Notes: generated by a model not told the origin, from the letters alone. A stretch of DNA of 27,509 nt from Actinidia chinensis (GCA_009663005.1 VIGQ01002098.1:10001-37509); one strand, 5' to 3'; counted from the stretch's first letter, positions 10,166 through 19,730 are shown. Numbers and translations are program-made.

Positions 10166-10672
10166 TGTCAGAAACTTTCGCCGTAATTGATGTCGGATAT
10201 TCGCCCCCGGAATCGGGGCAAGTACTCTTCGTTTTCTTTAGAGATAGAGAAAAGAAAATTCGTATTTTTTTCTTCTATTTTCTACACTAAAACAAAGGAA
10301 AAATATTTCTATTTAGAGAAATACTGCCCCCTTTCAATGGGTACTAGCCAAATGCACCCTTAGGAGAGTTGTCAACCCTTCGCACAGCCAACAAGGCCCT
10401 TAAGGTAAGTTCCAACGGTTTGGAATGTTAATTTTAAAAAATCAAAATAAAAAATAATTATTAATATCACAAACTTTTTTAATATTATTAATTTACACCC
10501 GCCCCCGCCCCAAGCCGGACGGAGAAACGCGCGTGGGGTAAAGGGTCGAACCAGGGGTTTACATTAGGTCCTACCCGTTCACAAAAATGGGTGCCCCTTA
10601 AGGCCCAAACCCTTAACCGAACTTAGACTTTATATTCCCACCACTTTTTTCATAGAAAATCAATGTGGGACA
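10166..10672 (-). mobile_element. LTR (5' LTR of a truncated element, or near-solo LTR)
   Basis: On the minus strand the segment begins TGTCCCACATTGATTTTC, a start shared by many plant LTRs, and ends GTTTCTGACA. This gives TG...CA ends and a length of about 507 bp. A TATAAAGT sequence lies near the beginning, and a pyrimidine/purine-rich leader-like part lies near 10230-10330. It is followed by a degenerate primer site, which fixes the orientation. Boundaries rest on the TG/CA rule and the primer site, because no partner LTR is in the window to compare. Confidence 0.5.
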
Positions 10673-12533
10673 AACCTTTAGTTTTTCACCAAATTTTTAT
10701 ATCATGGTGCCTATGTTGAAAGTCATTATTTCATTCAAACCTCCATGTTTTTGAGCAAATAAATACTTGTTATTCATCTCTCATGAGGAGAATACAAGCA
10801 ACCTTGGAATCCACTAAAAAGGACATGGTTGGGTCCTTTCTTAAATGTGCTCAAAGTTGGGGTTTTCACCAAATATTCCAACAGGTACAACCATTAGAAC
10901 AAACCCAAAGTACCTCAATAGAATCCAAGAATGAGTCCTCGGCTTATGTACCTTCTCGCAAAATTCCAGAACAACTCCTCTCTTGATTGAACTTGAAAGT
11001 TGTAGCCCTTAGAATGTGTTGGAAGCAGCCCTAAGGCAGGCGTCTTACGCGCCTATATATCATTAACGTTTTAATCCGGACATGAACGTGGACAATGAAT
11101 TCTTTGGATTCTAAGAGGGTATACTCGCGCTTCATCTTCTGCTTTTGTGTTTGTGAGAAATTGAAGCGGAATTTAGTATGCCAAACTCCAACTCTAGCTT
11201 GGATGACTCGTGTTTCGCTATTCAGTTGCTTTCAAGGCCACCGTAAGTTGTGGTCGGTACGTGGCTTCTTACTTCCAGATATTGTGGAGGCCTTGGGACT
11301 GCAAATGATGATTGATCACGCAAAAAGAGACATTGATTTTTGAATTTTTGAAACATTAATATGTTTTAGTTTAGTTATCTAAGCCTATAATGCCTGCTAT
11401 TTTGAAATTTTTTAGTGTTTTTAAAGGAATGCTTAACAGGGTATTTGGCTTTAGGTACTCGTTTATATAGCACACTTGCAAAGTTAGTTAGATAGTTTTA
11501 CCTATATGCTAGGGTAAATTTAACTCTTTGATAGTGAATTTTCTCTGCATTTGCGTTGCTTCTCCTGTTTTTTCTTCTTGGCATATCGGTGTTACAAGCC
11601 GGTTGAGATTAATGCTCATAGCAAAATATCTTTATTTCAGTCCACCTCTTAATAAGCTATGAGATGATCATCATATTAGGGGTGATCCTTTTGTCAACGG
11701 ACTGCTCCTATATACTCATATTCATTCTCGTAAGGATGATAATCAACTAAGGTAGCATCTATAGTCCGAGAATTCAAGTATTATATACGTCATTAGTCAG
11801 ATCCTTTGTAGGTCAATTGATCGGATAAAATTCGGTTCCAATCTAATAATTTGAATCCATTAATAAAATCCGATCCGAAAATCCATATAATCCGAATCTG
11901 GTTTATTATCCATATTTCTCGGGGGGGGATCGGATATCCGAATCTTGTTTACTTTTGACCTAATCCTAGTAAAACTTAATAATTTTTTTTTCTGGTTCAA
12001 AATTCCCTACTCTTTGGGTTTGCTTTTTTAAAAAGAAAGAAAAATGACATACGATTTAATGAATTGGAGTGAATTGTTGGATTGGATACTATTTTAAACG
12101 GATTTATATCAATTTTCAGATTAGGATTCATTTATAATTGAATCTGATCCCGAATTCGATTCATTCACAAGGCGTCTTTCATTTCAGGTGAATAAAGTTG
12201 CATTATGACCTAGGATTGATGCCAATCTTAAACAACTCATTACATGGTTTTGGGACGTATCGTTTTCCAGTCCTCGCCCAGCCTATCTACGTAAATTACC
12301 TTTTTAAACAAATTATTTATGTTTTTGTTTTCCGTCCTCCCCACTAAAAAATGTAGACTTGGCACAATTTTTGTTATTGTTCCCTTCGTAAAATCCAAGA
12401 TCCAAAAAATGAAAAGTTTAAAACGTCCAGGATTAAACGATACATCATGGACAGATCCACTTCGTTCCCTTTAATCTGTTTCCTAACCTGTCTGTGCTCA
12501 TTAATATTGCAGATTCATAGTTTTGTCATTGGT
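10673..12533. other. no recognised gene; AT-rich with CCGAAT-rich patch
   Basis: An ORF at 10783-10986 and another at 11095-11343, both plus strand, have no recognised domain. At 11815-11950 the words ATCCGAAT, GATCCGAA and CGGATATCCGAAT recur in both orientations. This resembles subterminal repeats of a small DNA transposon, but I could not define terminal inverted repeats. The right limit is the target site of the Copia element. Confidence 0.35.
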
Positions 12534-12538
12534 TCTAA
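12534..12538. repeat. target-site duplication, left copy (TCTAA)
   Basis: TCTAA immediately precedes the TG of the left LTR and is repeated exactly after the CA of the right LTR at 17255-17259. Five bases is the normal duplication made by Ty1/Copia integrases. This shows the element entered as one unit and has not been rearranged by recombination at its ends. Confidence 0.9.
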
Positions 12539-13024
12539 TGTTGGATCCAGGCCCAATTGAGGCCCCAGAGATCAAGCCAAGTTGTGAGTCCCCACGCCCA
12601 TAACCCATTTCCTTCTAATGTAAATATGAATGGGAAATAAAGAAAGAACTACCGGAAAAGAGAATTAGAAGATGGGAAAGAGAGAGAGATGCCTCTGCCG
12701 GTTTGTCAGCGGAGGCAGCGCCGAATAGTTGAAGACGGAGACGCTCCTCCCTCCTCCATGGTCAACAATGAGGCATGAATGAGCTTTAGCCATCGACTCA
12801 TCCTTCTCGGTCTGTGGTCTATAATACGAACGCTGTCTGATAGCATAGTGTGGGAAAAATAACAGATGGGCAAGGCGTGACAGAGTGGCTGTGAGAGAAG
12901 AAGAGCAAGACTGAGAGATTGAGAGTAGATATTGAGTGAATTGATGTGATCTCCTCCTTTGTATTCATTGTAATTCCATTCGAGATAGTGAATTAACAAT
13001 CCTCTCGTGGACGTAGGCCATTGT

Positions 13025-13055
<31 letters not shown>

Positions 13056-13105
13056 TGGTGGTTTAAGGTTTGTTAGTGACTGTTAACTCCGTTTTGGGCA
13101 CAACA
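12539..13105 (+). mobile_element. 5' LTR of the Copia-type element
   Basis: 567 bases from TGTTGGATCC to GGGCACAACA. It aligns along its length with 16682-17254, sharing CCCATAACCCAT, CTTCTAATGTAA, GACGGAGACGCTCC, TGGTCAACAATG, GTCTGTGGTCTATA, GATCTCCTCCTT and GAACCACGTAAATCT. Differences include both substitutions and many short indels. The TATA-like site near 12819 reads TCTATAATAC, weaker than the TCTATATAAA in the right LTR. U5 includes GTATTCATTGTAATTCCATTC. Confidence 0.9.
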
Positions 13106-13106
13106 A

Positions 13107-13118
13107 TTTTATCAGAGC
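13107..13118 (+). other. primer-binding site, initiator-Met tRNA type
   Basis: TTTTATCAGAGC directly follows the 5' LTR. The last nine bases match TGGTATCAGAGC, the complement of the plant initiator-Met tRNA 3' end, while the first three are altered. Such a site primes minus-strand DNA synthesis. Confidence 0.75.
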
Positions 13119-14023
13119 AAGTTCGAGTCACGGAGAGTCCCCGGAGTGCCACCGGAGTAATCTTTCGAATTCTGATCAAATTCGAAGTGCTCAAAACAGC
13201 ATTTGATCATACCACGAGATGCGTCTCTTCGATAACGAAGCGCCACAAGCCCCAACTGATCCCAAATCGGAGTTCAAAACGAGCCCTCCGCGCCGTTGGA
13301 AGTTCGCGCGTCAGATCAGCGCGCCCCACGCGCGCCAGTAGTTTAGAAGACTATGACATGCACTTGCCACGCGCCTCCCACGCGCCCGGAAAGTGGCCCA
13401 CCGCCCGACGAGCCGACAGACTTTCCAGAGCACCGCTACGGCGCTTCCCACGTCGCCTTCCTCGCCCCCACCTCCAGGCGAGTTGCTTCCACTCTCAGGC
13501 CTGCCCAGCACTCCCCTCCCGCCGTCACCCTCATGCGGGCAAGCTCCCTTGCTCTTTTACTCCGCTCCTCTCCGTCGGCCTCTCCCCTCCTTCCCTCCTC
13601 CCTCTCCCCTCCCTCTCCTTCTCTTTGATATCCGACCCCCGAGCCGCGCGTGCAGCACACGCTTGCCGTGCCAGAGCGCGCCGTCCGTGAGCCGATCCGC
13701 GCTTTGAGCTGAGCCTTTTGACCGTCAAGCCTTTGACGCAGTCCAACCCGAGCCGTTACCAGTCGTTGACCGGGTCAAAACTGAACTTGCACTTTTTGCC
13801 CTGGACTTTCTGTTAACTTCCGTTGGTCTCTGAAGTTGGGGAATACAGTTGGCCCATGAAGTTTTGGGAATTGCAATTTAGTCCCTAAAGTTTTAACTTT
13901 ATCAATTTGGGTCCCAGAAATTCTGATTTTGACAGAAAAGCCCTTTTTGAGTTTTCCTCGGCGTTCCGGATCCTCTGCGGGGTCGGTTTTTTGGATATTT
14001 TTGCTTCTATTTAAGAGAAGTAG
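13119..14023 (+). other. untranslated leader of the Copia-type element
   Basis: About 0.9 kb between primer site and gag start. The middle (13430-13630) is C- and T-rich with CCTCCTTCCCTCC-type words. The end (13780-13930) is T-rich. A 206-codon frame across 13070-13690 begins inside the LTR and translates to Arg/Ala/Pro/Ser-rich sequence with no motif, so I treat the segment as leader RNA that may carry packaging signals. Confidence 0.6.
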
Positions 14024-14700
14024 ATGGCGGAGAGTAATTTTGGGAGCTATGATTATCTGTCATGCACTACAAATTACGAACGCCCTATGGAAACCGAGGA
14101 TGGAATACATCCTATTCTGTTAAGATTTGTATGATCCTTTGGAGAATAAAGGAGAGACACCTACAGGAAAGAAGGATGAGGATGGATAAAAATGAACCGG
14201 AAAACGCTCGGCTACTCAGACAGGCATTAGAACCCAATTTGTTTGTTCCAACACCACGTAAGCACAATAGACGATGCTTACGATCATGGACCAATTGGAG
14301 AAGATGTCCCATGCGAAGACATACCTTGTCGAACAAAAGCCTTATTGAATGAGGGAGGCTTGTGAAATCTGAAACTGTCAGAGAGGGACAGTGGGCGGAA
14401 CATACGAGTGATTTCCAGAATTTTGGTAAACCAGTTGCCAGTATAGACCTCCATTTTTGCCGATGAATCAGGCTCCTGCTACTTCTGAGTTCTTTTACCA
14501 GAGAGGTTGGGAGACACTAGTGGTTTTCTCACAGCATTCCATTCCCGGCAGGATAGGAAGTTGACTCTGAGTACAGTTAAGGATCCCTATTCACGAATAA
14601 GCAACGGAAGAAAGATGGCATGACGAGCAAAATGAAGTCGCAGGCCCTAATCTCAGACGGAAGCAGGGAAAGAGGTCGGGGCATCAACAACATCACAGGA
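14024..14700 (+). pseudogene. Copia-type Gag core (frame-broken)
   Basis: Gag forms the particle in which reverse transcription occurs. ATGGCGGAGAGTAATTTTGG at 14024 is a plausible start. Across shifting frames, motifs appear in the order usual for plant Copia Gag (UBN2/Retrotran_gag): NYER, KPRMEYILFC, KKDEDG, RQALEPNLFV, TIDDAYD-like, TNWRRCP/TKLEKM-like with KTYLVEQK, HTSDFQNF, VASIDLHF, WETLVV-like, and KLTLSTVKD near 14560-14580. At least eight frame changes are needed, so it is non-coding as given unless those are sequence errors. It joins the G-rich linker at about 14700. Confidence 0.8.
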
Positions 14701-15610
14701 TAATGGAAGAGGGAGGGGGGGGGAGGGGACGAGGGAGTAGGGGGAAAGGGGAAGAAAGGGGGCTGAAGGGAGTGAAGGGGATGGAAGGGGGGTAGGGGTA
14801 AACGATGGAATTGGTGAAAGGCTAAATGCGAGGAGATACGGACGTGAGGGGAAGCGGGGTGTGAAGGAACAGGAGAAAGATTAGAGAGAGGTACAGACTG
14901 AGCGAGTGTAGGGGAGAAGAGAGGGGGAAGTGAGGGAGGGCGGGGGAAATAGGGACAAAAGGGGACGGGGCGGGTAGGGATTAAGAGATCGAGAGGATCT
15001 TGATGGGGGGGGGCGCGCTGGAACAGAACATACCGGGGGTGTGGAAAAGGAAGGGGGGAGAAGGGAAGCACGGGTGGGATGGAAAGAGCGGGAGCAAGGG
15101 GAATGGGTACGGCAAGCAGGCAGCGAAGGGCGGGGTAGGGGTGAGGGGGGGAGGGGGTTGGAAATAAGAGAGTGGGGAGATGGTTTGGTGACAAGAGAGA
15201 GTCGAGGAGCAAATGACGAGGGTGGGAGAAGGGCTGTGTGGGGTGTTGTTTGTTGGTGTGATTGTGAGTTGAGGGGGGTGGGGGTTGAGATTATGGGTGT
15301 GGTGGGGGGGTGTTGGGAGGGGTCTGGGGTGTGGTTTGGATTGTTGTTTGTGGGGGACGCCGTCACAAATGCGTAGAGTAATGAGAGGACGGTGGGAGAG
15401 GAGCACAGCATGTGAAGAGGGGTGGGGGGGAGCCTAAGGGATCAAAAAGCAAGGGGTTGGTCAAGAAGGAGGGGGGGGGGAAGGAGGAAGGGATGCGGGG
15501 AGGGGGAGGGTAGGGAATGGCGGTTAAGGACGAGACCGAGTGGGGTGGAGGAGACTAAGAGACAAGGAGCAAGAGTGGGGGAGATAGGAGATGACGGGCG
15601 GGGAGAATAT
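14701..15610 (+). other. extremely G-rich gag linker, about 0.9 kb
   Basis: Almost all bases are G or A (14700-15210 and 15420-15600) or G and T (15215-15360), and C is rare. There are many runs of four to ten G. It sits exactly between Gag core and CCHC knuckle, where relatives have an Arg/Ser/Gly-rich linker usually of tens of residues. Plus-strand frames give Arg, Gly, Glu and Lys-rich peptides such as GRGRGEGGRG. The last frame, 15422-15703, runs unbroken into the zinc knuckle, supporting a common reading frame there. Minus-strand ORFs of up to 211 codons are Pro/Ser/Leu mirror images of this bias. The stretch could be an expanded basic linker or an unrelated low-complexity insertion. Confidence 0.75.
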
Positions 15611-15652
15611 TCCTTCCTGCTTAATCCCCTCCCCGATGTCGCAGTTTTTAAG

Positions 15653-15694
15653 TGTTTTTTCTGTGACCAAGAAGGGCATATGAAGAGGAATTGC
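15653..15694 (+). pseudogene. Gag CCHC zinc knuckle
   Basis: Translates as CFFCDQEGHMKRNC, a perfect CX2CX4HX4C nucleocapsid knuckle that binds RNA. It is preceded by VFK and followed by QV and a stop at 15701-15703. This is the best-conserved coding block of the element. CDQEGHMKRNC is typical of Copia elements. Confidence 0.93.
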
Positions 15695-15703
15695 CAAGTA
15701 TAA

Positions 15704-15960
15704 AACACAAATATGCAGTCTTCATAGAAGCATCAGCTCTCGGCATCAGTGATGACAGATTCAGATAATGATGCGTTCCTAGTAATCTCGCAGATAAGAA
15801 TCAAACTGGGTAATTGGATTCAAGAAGTGCCTACCTTTTTTGTAAGACAGAAGATGTTCTCTACATACGCAGGCATGGCAGAGACTTGTACTGATGGCAA
15901 CCACACGACGAACAAGTTGTTGGCAAGGGAACGTCCGGTCCGCATGGGCTACCGGAGTCT
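15704..15960 (+). pseudogene. Copia aspartic-protease-like segment, frame-broken
   Basis: SDNDAFLVIS at about 15757-15790 is followed by W-V-I and, after a one-base shift, D-S-R-S-A-Y at about 15818-15835. This corresponds to the W-V-[IL]-DSGSAYH protease active-site segment of plant Copia polyproteins, but Arg stands where Gly of the DSG triad is expected. FSTYAG-like, DGNHTT and RVRM-like pieces follow in order. The Asp-to-Gly motif change and the frame breaks argue against activity as written. Confidence 0.6.
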
Positions 15961-16370
15961 GTAACGTTGACCGAGGTAACGGCATTTCCCAACTATGGAA
16001 AAATTTATTTCCAGTCGAATGCTAGATTCAATGGATGCACATTGGCAGCTAAGGGAGGAATCTTAAGAATTTCCAAGGGGAACAAGAGATGCGATGGGAA
16101 GGAAGACAAAAGGACTAATAGACGGAGGGGATGTCCAGACGAAGAGACGCTGTCCGAACATGGTCAGTGATAAGACGGAGAATGGACAGGGAAGCAACAA
16201 CAGGTGCATCACAGTCAACCAAAGCAAGCGCAGGACCCTGGAGGAGCCGAGTGGTACAAGAGCGCAAGGAATGCTTTGAGACACGTGGGCGGAGTCTGAT
16301 CAGAAGACCAGTGCGACCACGCAAGATGTCCATCGGAAAGTCCAGAGGAAGGAGACAAAGTCGATTCTGA
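15961..16370 (+). pseudogene. GAG-pre-integrase-like segment and C-terminal remnant
   Basis: The frame from 15961 reads LTEVTAFPNYGK, then after a shift FNGCTLAAKGGILRISKGNK, matching the region before the integrase in Copia polyproteins (LTEVRHVPxLxxNLIS, GGxLRxSKG). KTKGLIDGGDVQT at 16100-16140 equals the K-x-GLYxLxGxxQT end of that domain. After it come Gln/Arg/Lys-rich stretches and no integrase catalytic signature, so the polyprotein stops being recognisable where integrase should start. Confidence 0.7.
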
Positions 16371-16668
16371 AGAGTTTAACATCACAGGCCGCGACGTCGC
16401 CGAAACGATCTTTTTTTCGCTCTTCGATTTGATTAGTGGGCATGATCCTTCAAATGTGTATACAAAGGAAGGAGAGAGAGAAGCCACGCGACGCGCAAAA
16501 GTGATTACTTTGCGGAGCCTCCAGTGAGGGGGAGCAAAGGCACCTAAGTGAGAGGTGCAGGCACTTCAGTCGGGAAGTGCGTTGCCTCATTGATGAGGGG
16601 CAAGGTATCTCGGATGCCGAGTTTTTCAGATCTTAACGGGGGAGCTGGACAGATTACCCTCCAATTGG
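16371..16668 (+). other. 3' non-coding segment of the Copia-type element
   Basis: No reverse transcriptase, RNase H or envelope-like motif is seen in any frame. GTGATTACTTTGCGGAGCCT begins a short stretch without long ORFs, leading to the polypurine tract. Confidence 0.5.
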
Positions 16669-16681
16669 CTGGAGGGGAGAT
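16669..16681 (+). other. polypurine tract
   Basis: GCTGGAGGGGAGAT directly precedes the right LTR. Plus-strand DNA synthesis starts at such a tract. GGAGATTGTTGG across the junction is the usual Copia arrangement. Confidence 0.8.
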
Positions 16682-17254
16682 TGTTGGATCCACCCATTTG
16701 AAGGGCCCAAGATCCAAGCCCAAGTTGTGAGGCCCAAGCCCATAACCCATTCCTTCTAATGTAATAGGATGGGGGAAAAAAAAGAGTAATAAATAAAGAC
16801 GGAGAAGAGAAAGAGATGGGAAAAGAGAGAGTGGCTTTCTGATAATAGTTTTGTCAAGGAGGGAGGCGCCGAAAGAGTTGAAAGACGGAGACGCTCCTTC
16901 CCCTCCCCTCCTGGTCAACAATGGGGATGAATGAGCTCAGCCTGAGCTCATCCTTTCTCTCTGTCTGTGGTCTATATAAACTCTGTCTGAGATCAGAGTG
17001 TGGAAAAAAGAACAGAGTGGGCAAGGCAGTGTACGAGTGGCTGTGGAAAGATAGCCAAGACTGAGAAATTGAGAGAGTAGATGATTGGTGAGTTGAGTGT
17101 GATCTCCTCCTTGTATTCATTGTAATTCATTCCTGAAGAGAGTGAAATTCAGATCCTCTCCGTGGACGAGGCTTGTTGGTCGAACCACGTAAATCTGGCT
17201 GGTGTGTGTGGTTAAGTTGGTGAGAGTGCTGGTAACTCATTTTGGGCACAATCA
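16682..17254 (+). mobile_element. 3' LTR of the Copia-type element
   Basis: 573 bases, TGTTGGATCC to GGGCACAATCA, paired with 12539-13105. It has a good TATA box, TCTATATAAA, at 16971-16980, with the start of transcription expected near 17000-17010. AATAAATAAAG lies in U3 at about 16788. Compared with the left LTR there are numerous substitutions and gaps, so either the insertion is old or the sequence is noisy. Confidence 0.9.
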
Positions 17255-17259
17255 TCTAA
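17255..17259. repeat. target-site duplication, right copy (TCTAA)
   Basis: Exact copy of 12534-12538, directly after the CA end of the 3' LTR. Confidence 0.9.
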
Positions 17260-18783
17260 TACAAGGCCAACATTCACTGGTTCCATATTCATAGACCGTG
17301 AATTGAGTTTTCGAACCCTTTTTTCTGCACTTTTTTTAAAAAAATTAGAGACGAAATAAGCTAACTCTAAACGTGACCTATGATTATATTCAAGTTTTCA
17401 CCATCAAATGAGACAATAGAAATCAATAACAAACTAGAAGCTAAATACTACTAAAAAACATTTGAATTTTTTAAAAACTTTGGTGTGACATTGCCCGCTA
17501 TCCTAGCGCTAGCTCCCCAGCCAAGAAAATTTAACAAAAACGTTCCGACCATCGATCGCAGAAAAAATTATGAGCCGGCAAGCTTAAGCCTAAGTCGAGC
17601 TCGAGTTTCCTCGCACAGCAAAAAAAAAAAAAGAGCCAAATAAATTATACTTGATACTCTACACACGTGTTACTTTAAAACTTTGCTATTTATTACAAAA
17701 ATATTCCTTAGTTTTTCTTATAAACTATTAGTTATGTCCTTACACTTTATACATATATAGAAGTAGAAAAACTAAAGAATCTTACTTTTTTTTACTAAAT
17801 TATATAGTATATATTTTATTCTAATTTTCCGTACCCCTCATTAAGTCAATCTCTAATACGCAAGTTTTTGGTAAACTCACGCTCGGCCCATTTATTTAAA
17901 CGACCTTATATACTGACCTCCAACTCGTTTATTTACAACCGACCTGAGTCAGCCGACTCGCAATGACTCTCTTCTGGTTGTTGCTCCTACTATTAGCAAA
18001 AGATGGCAAGTTTTTTTTTTCTTTCTTTCTTCTTTTGGGGCCATTCAATAGGAAAACTGAAAAGTTGCATGTAGGTGCAACAATAAACAATACGACTCAA
18101 ACCAAGCGTCACGCCCACCAAAAGAGCGTCTCAAAACCCCAAGTCGGCTTAATTGGTACAAACAAATATTGCTAGGGATTGTTTCTGAATTGAGATCCAC
18201 CCTTATGAATGCTATTTGGATAAGTAAATCTAATTAGGAAATAATAATAAGCAAGGTAGAGTCCATTTGCGGTCCCCTGGAGAGCCTGGGCATGCACACT
18301 TTAGGGAAATAAACAATAGCCTTTGGTTGATGTCCACAAACATCCATGAATAAATTGTTGGTCCAAAACATATGACTAAGAGAGCTTCTATAGAGTAATG
18401 ACTCCTCATAATACATGCACACAAGTTCAATTCATATCTTCATTATTTGGATTTTGAGAGGGTGTTATGCCCTTTAAGGAACAACGTTTTGTAGTGCTCC
18501 ATCATAATACAAGTGTTGGCACCCATCTTAAGACTCATTGATATAAATCTGTACCGTTCATTTATAAAGTATCGACAAAAATTTATTTACGTTGACACTT
18601 TGATTATCAATTACGTATGCGATAGAATACGATATTAAATAATGGTCGTCAATTTGAGTTTCCACCGTCTATTTACTAAGCTAATGCGATTTTTGATCAT
18701 ATGGTACCACTTTCTAATTGGTGGCCTAATTCTTAAATGCATAATTATTTTAAATGGGGTTTTATAAAATGAACTATTCAGAT
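17260..18783. other. intergenic sequence, no gene seen
   Basis: AT-rich between 17640 and 17830. GTCGAGCTCGAG at about 17595 and a cluster of CTCGTTTA, CTGACC, GAGTCAG and GACTCG words at 17875-17960 look like the ends of a small DNA transposon of a type common in plants, but I could not pair its termini. Short ORFs (17963-18175 plus, 18230-18430 minus) have no recognised domain. Confidence 0.4.
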
Positions 18784-19496
18784 TGTTTTTGGTAAAAAAC
18801 TGGGGCGTGCAACCAACAGTCCATATTGCTCGTCTCCTCGGCACTGGACCTCGGATATTTGAAGGGCGACCTGCACAGACGAACAAAAGTAAACGGCCGG
18901 GGCGAGGCCGCTCTCAAACCCTTCCTCCGCGTGGAGATCACAGACCAAGGTGCTGACAGCAGATAAGATGGCTCTGAGAGAATGTGGAGTGTGGCTTGTA
19001 AGAGCGTCCTTTGAATGATGGGGGAGCGGCCCTTTTCATAGACGGAGTAATGGCGCGGGTTCATAGGATCACGGCGAGATCCTCGGAAGATAAGTATGGA
19101 AAGATTCTCGGAGATATAGGAGACATAATTGGGAAAGATTGCCAATGGAGATTATCCCATAATTGTCAGTGTCGTGGAGGATAAAATCCTCGCCGATGGG
19201 CCGTATTGATAGGAATCCGGTGGGAGGATTGATCAAGCCAAGTATTCTCTACCCTCGCCTAAGGGCGAGGAGGAGACGCACTTTGGCTTGGGCGTGCTCA
19301 GTGGAGATAGCTTTTTGTCGAGGTTCCAATGCGGAATGCCGGACTCGTTTTAAAACCCTCGGTCAAAAGGGTTCGGAGAAGCGTTTGGTATTTGTAAATG
19401 GCGAGATGGGATTTCATGGGATTGAGGTTGGCGAGGTCCAACCCTCCCTTGGGAGGCGAGTACTTTGAACATTAATAGGTCAATAGTTTCCCAACA
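18784..19496 (-). mobile_element. 3' LTR of the Tat element
   Basis: On the minus strand it begins TGTTGGGAAACTATTGACC, right after a polypurine tract, and ends CCAAAAACA, with TG...CA ends and a length of about 713 bp. TCTATGAAAAGGGCCGCTCC at about 19030-19049 is a TATA-like site, followed by CACTCCACATTCTCTCAG, a usual setting for an LTR transcription start. The end at 18784 is set by the TG/CA rule only, as the other LTR lies outside the window. Confidence 0.75.
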
Positions 19497-19514
19497 TCAG
19501 TGCCCCCCTCCCCT
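19497..19514 (-). other. polypurine tract of the Tat element
   Basis: Minus strand ATAGGGGAGGGGGGCACTGA immediately upstream of TGTTGGGAAA. A purine run ending GGGGGGCACTGA before the LTR start is the usual form for Tat-type Gypsy elements. It fixes the orientation and the LTR start. Confidence 0.85.
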
Positions 19515-19564
19515 ATTCGAAGTGTCGAGATGGAAACATCTTGGGGACTCGAGTACGTAATTTC

Positions 19565-19730
19565 TTATGCTGACTGTGCATTAATGATGTGGCACCAACT
19601 CGATGGAGCCCACGTGGCAGAGGTCTTAATGCGGAACTCCCATTCGAAGCGTCCCTACAATCTCAGCCGTTACTCGGGGTAGATCTGAACCCGTTGATTT
19701 TTTAAAAACTTTCTATATATGGGGGCACTT
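19565..19730 (+). promoter_or_regulatory. promoter-like block of antisense gene 1
   Basis: On the plus strand, antisense to pol, GTGCATTAATGATG, GCCCACGTGGCAG (a G-box core CACGTG), ATCTCAGCCGTT, TAGATCTGAAC and a TATA box TTCTATATATGGGG (19711-19724) occur in this order. The same order is found before antisense gene 2, with different spacing. Transcription is expected to begin near 19750. Confidence 0.5.

Larger units (their letters stand above)
12539..17254 (+). mobile_element. non-autonomous Ty1/Copia-type LTR retrotransposon (gag-protease only)
   Basis: A complete element of about 4.7 kb with two LTRs, target-site duplication, primer site and polypurine tract. The internal 3.6 kb carries a Copia gag, a CCHC knuckle, a protease-like stretch and a GAG-pre-integrase-like stretch. 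It then runs into the polypurine tract without integrase catalytic core, reverse transcriptase or RNase H. Since it has both LTRs and a clean duplication, it must have been copied by enzymes supplied by another element. This layout resembles the plant group described as TR-GAG elements (terminal repeats with a GAG domain), although those were defined on Gag alone. The reading frame is broken many times. Confidence 0.88.

Noticed and set aside
11815..12140. Possible transposon with ATCCGAAT subterminal repeats
   Set aside because: The words recur in both orientations, but element ends could not be located.
13070..13690. 206-codon plus-strand ORF across the Copia leader
   Set aside because: It starts inside the LTR, crosses the primer-binding site and translates to Arg/Ala/Pro/Ser-rich sequence from C-rich DNA. 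The recognisable Gag begins later, at 14024.
14577..15411. Long Pro/Ser/Leu-rich minus-strand ORFs (up to 211 codons)
   Set aside because: They are the mirror image of the G-rich plus-strand tract. With almost no stop-forming sequence in that strand, any frame stays open. No motif, start context or neighbouring gene supports them, and they lie antisense inside gag.
17590..17960. Small DNA transposon suggested by GAGCTCGAG and CTCGTTTA words
   Set aside because: No pair of terminal inverted repeats or target-site duplication could be defined, so I did not annotate it as an element.
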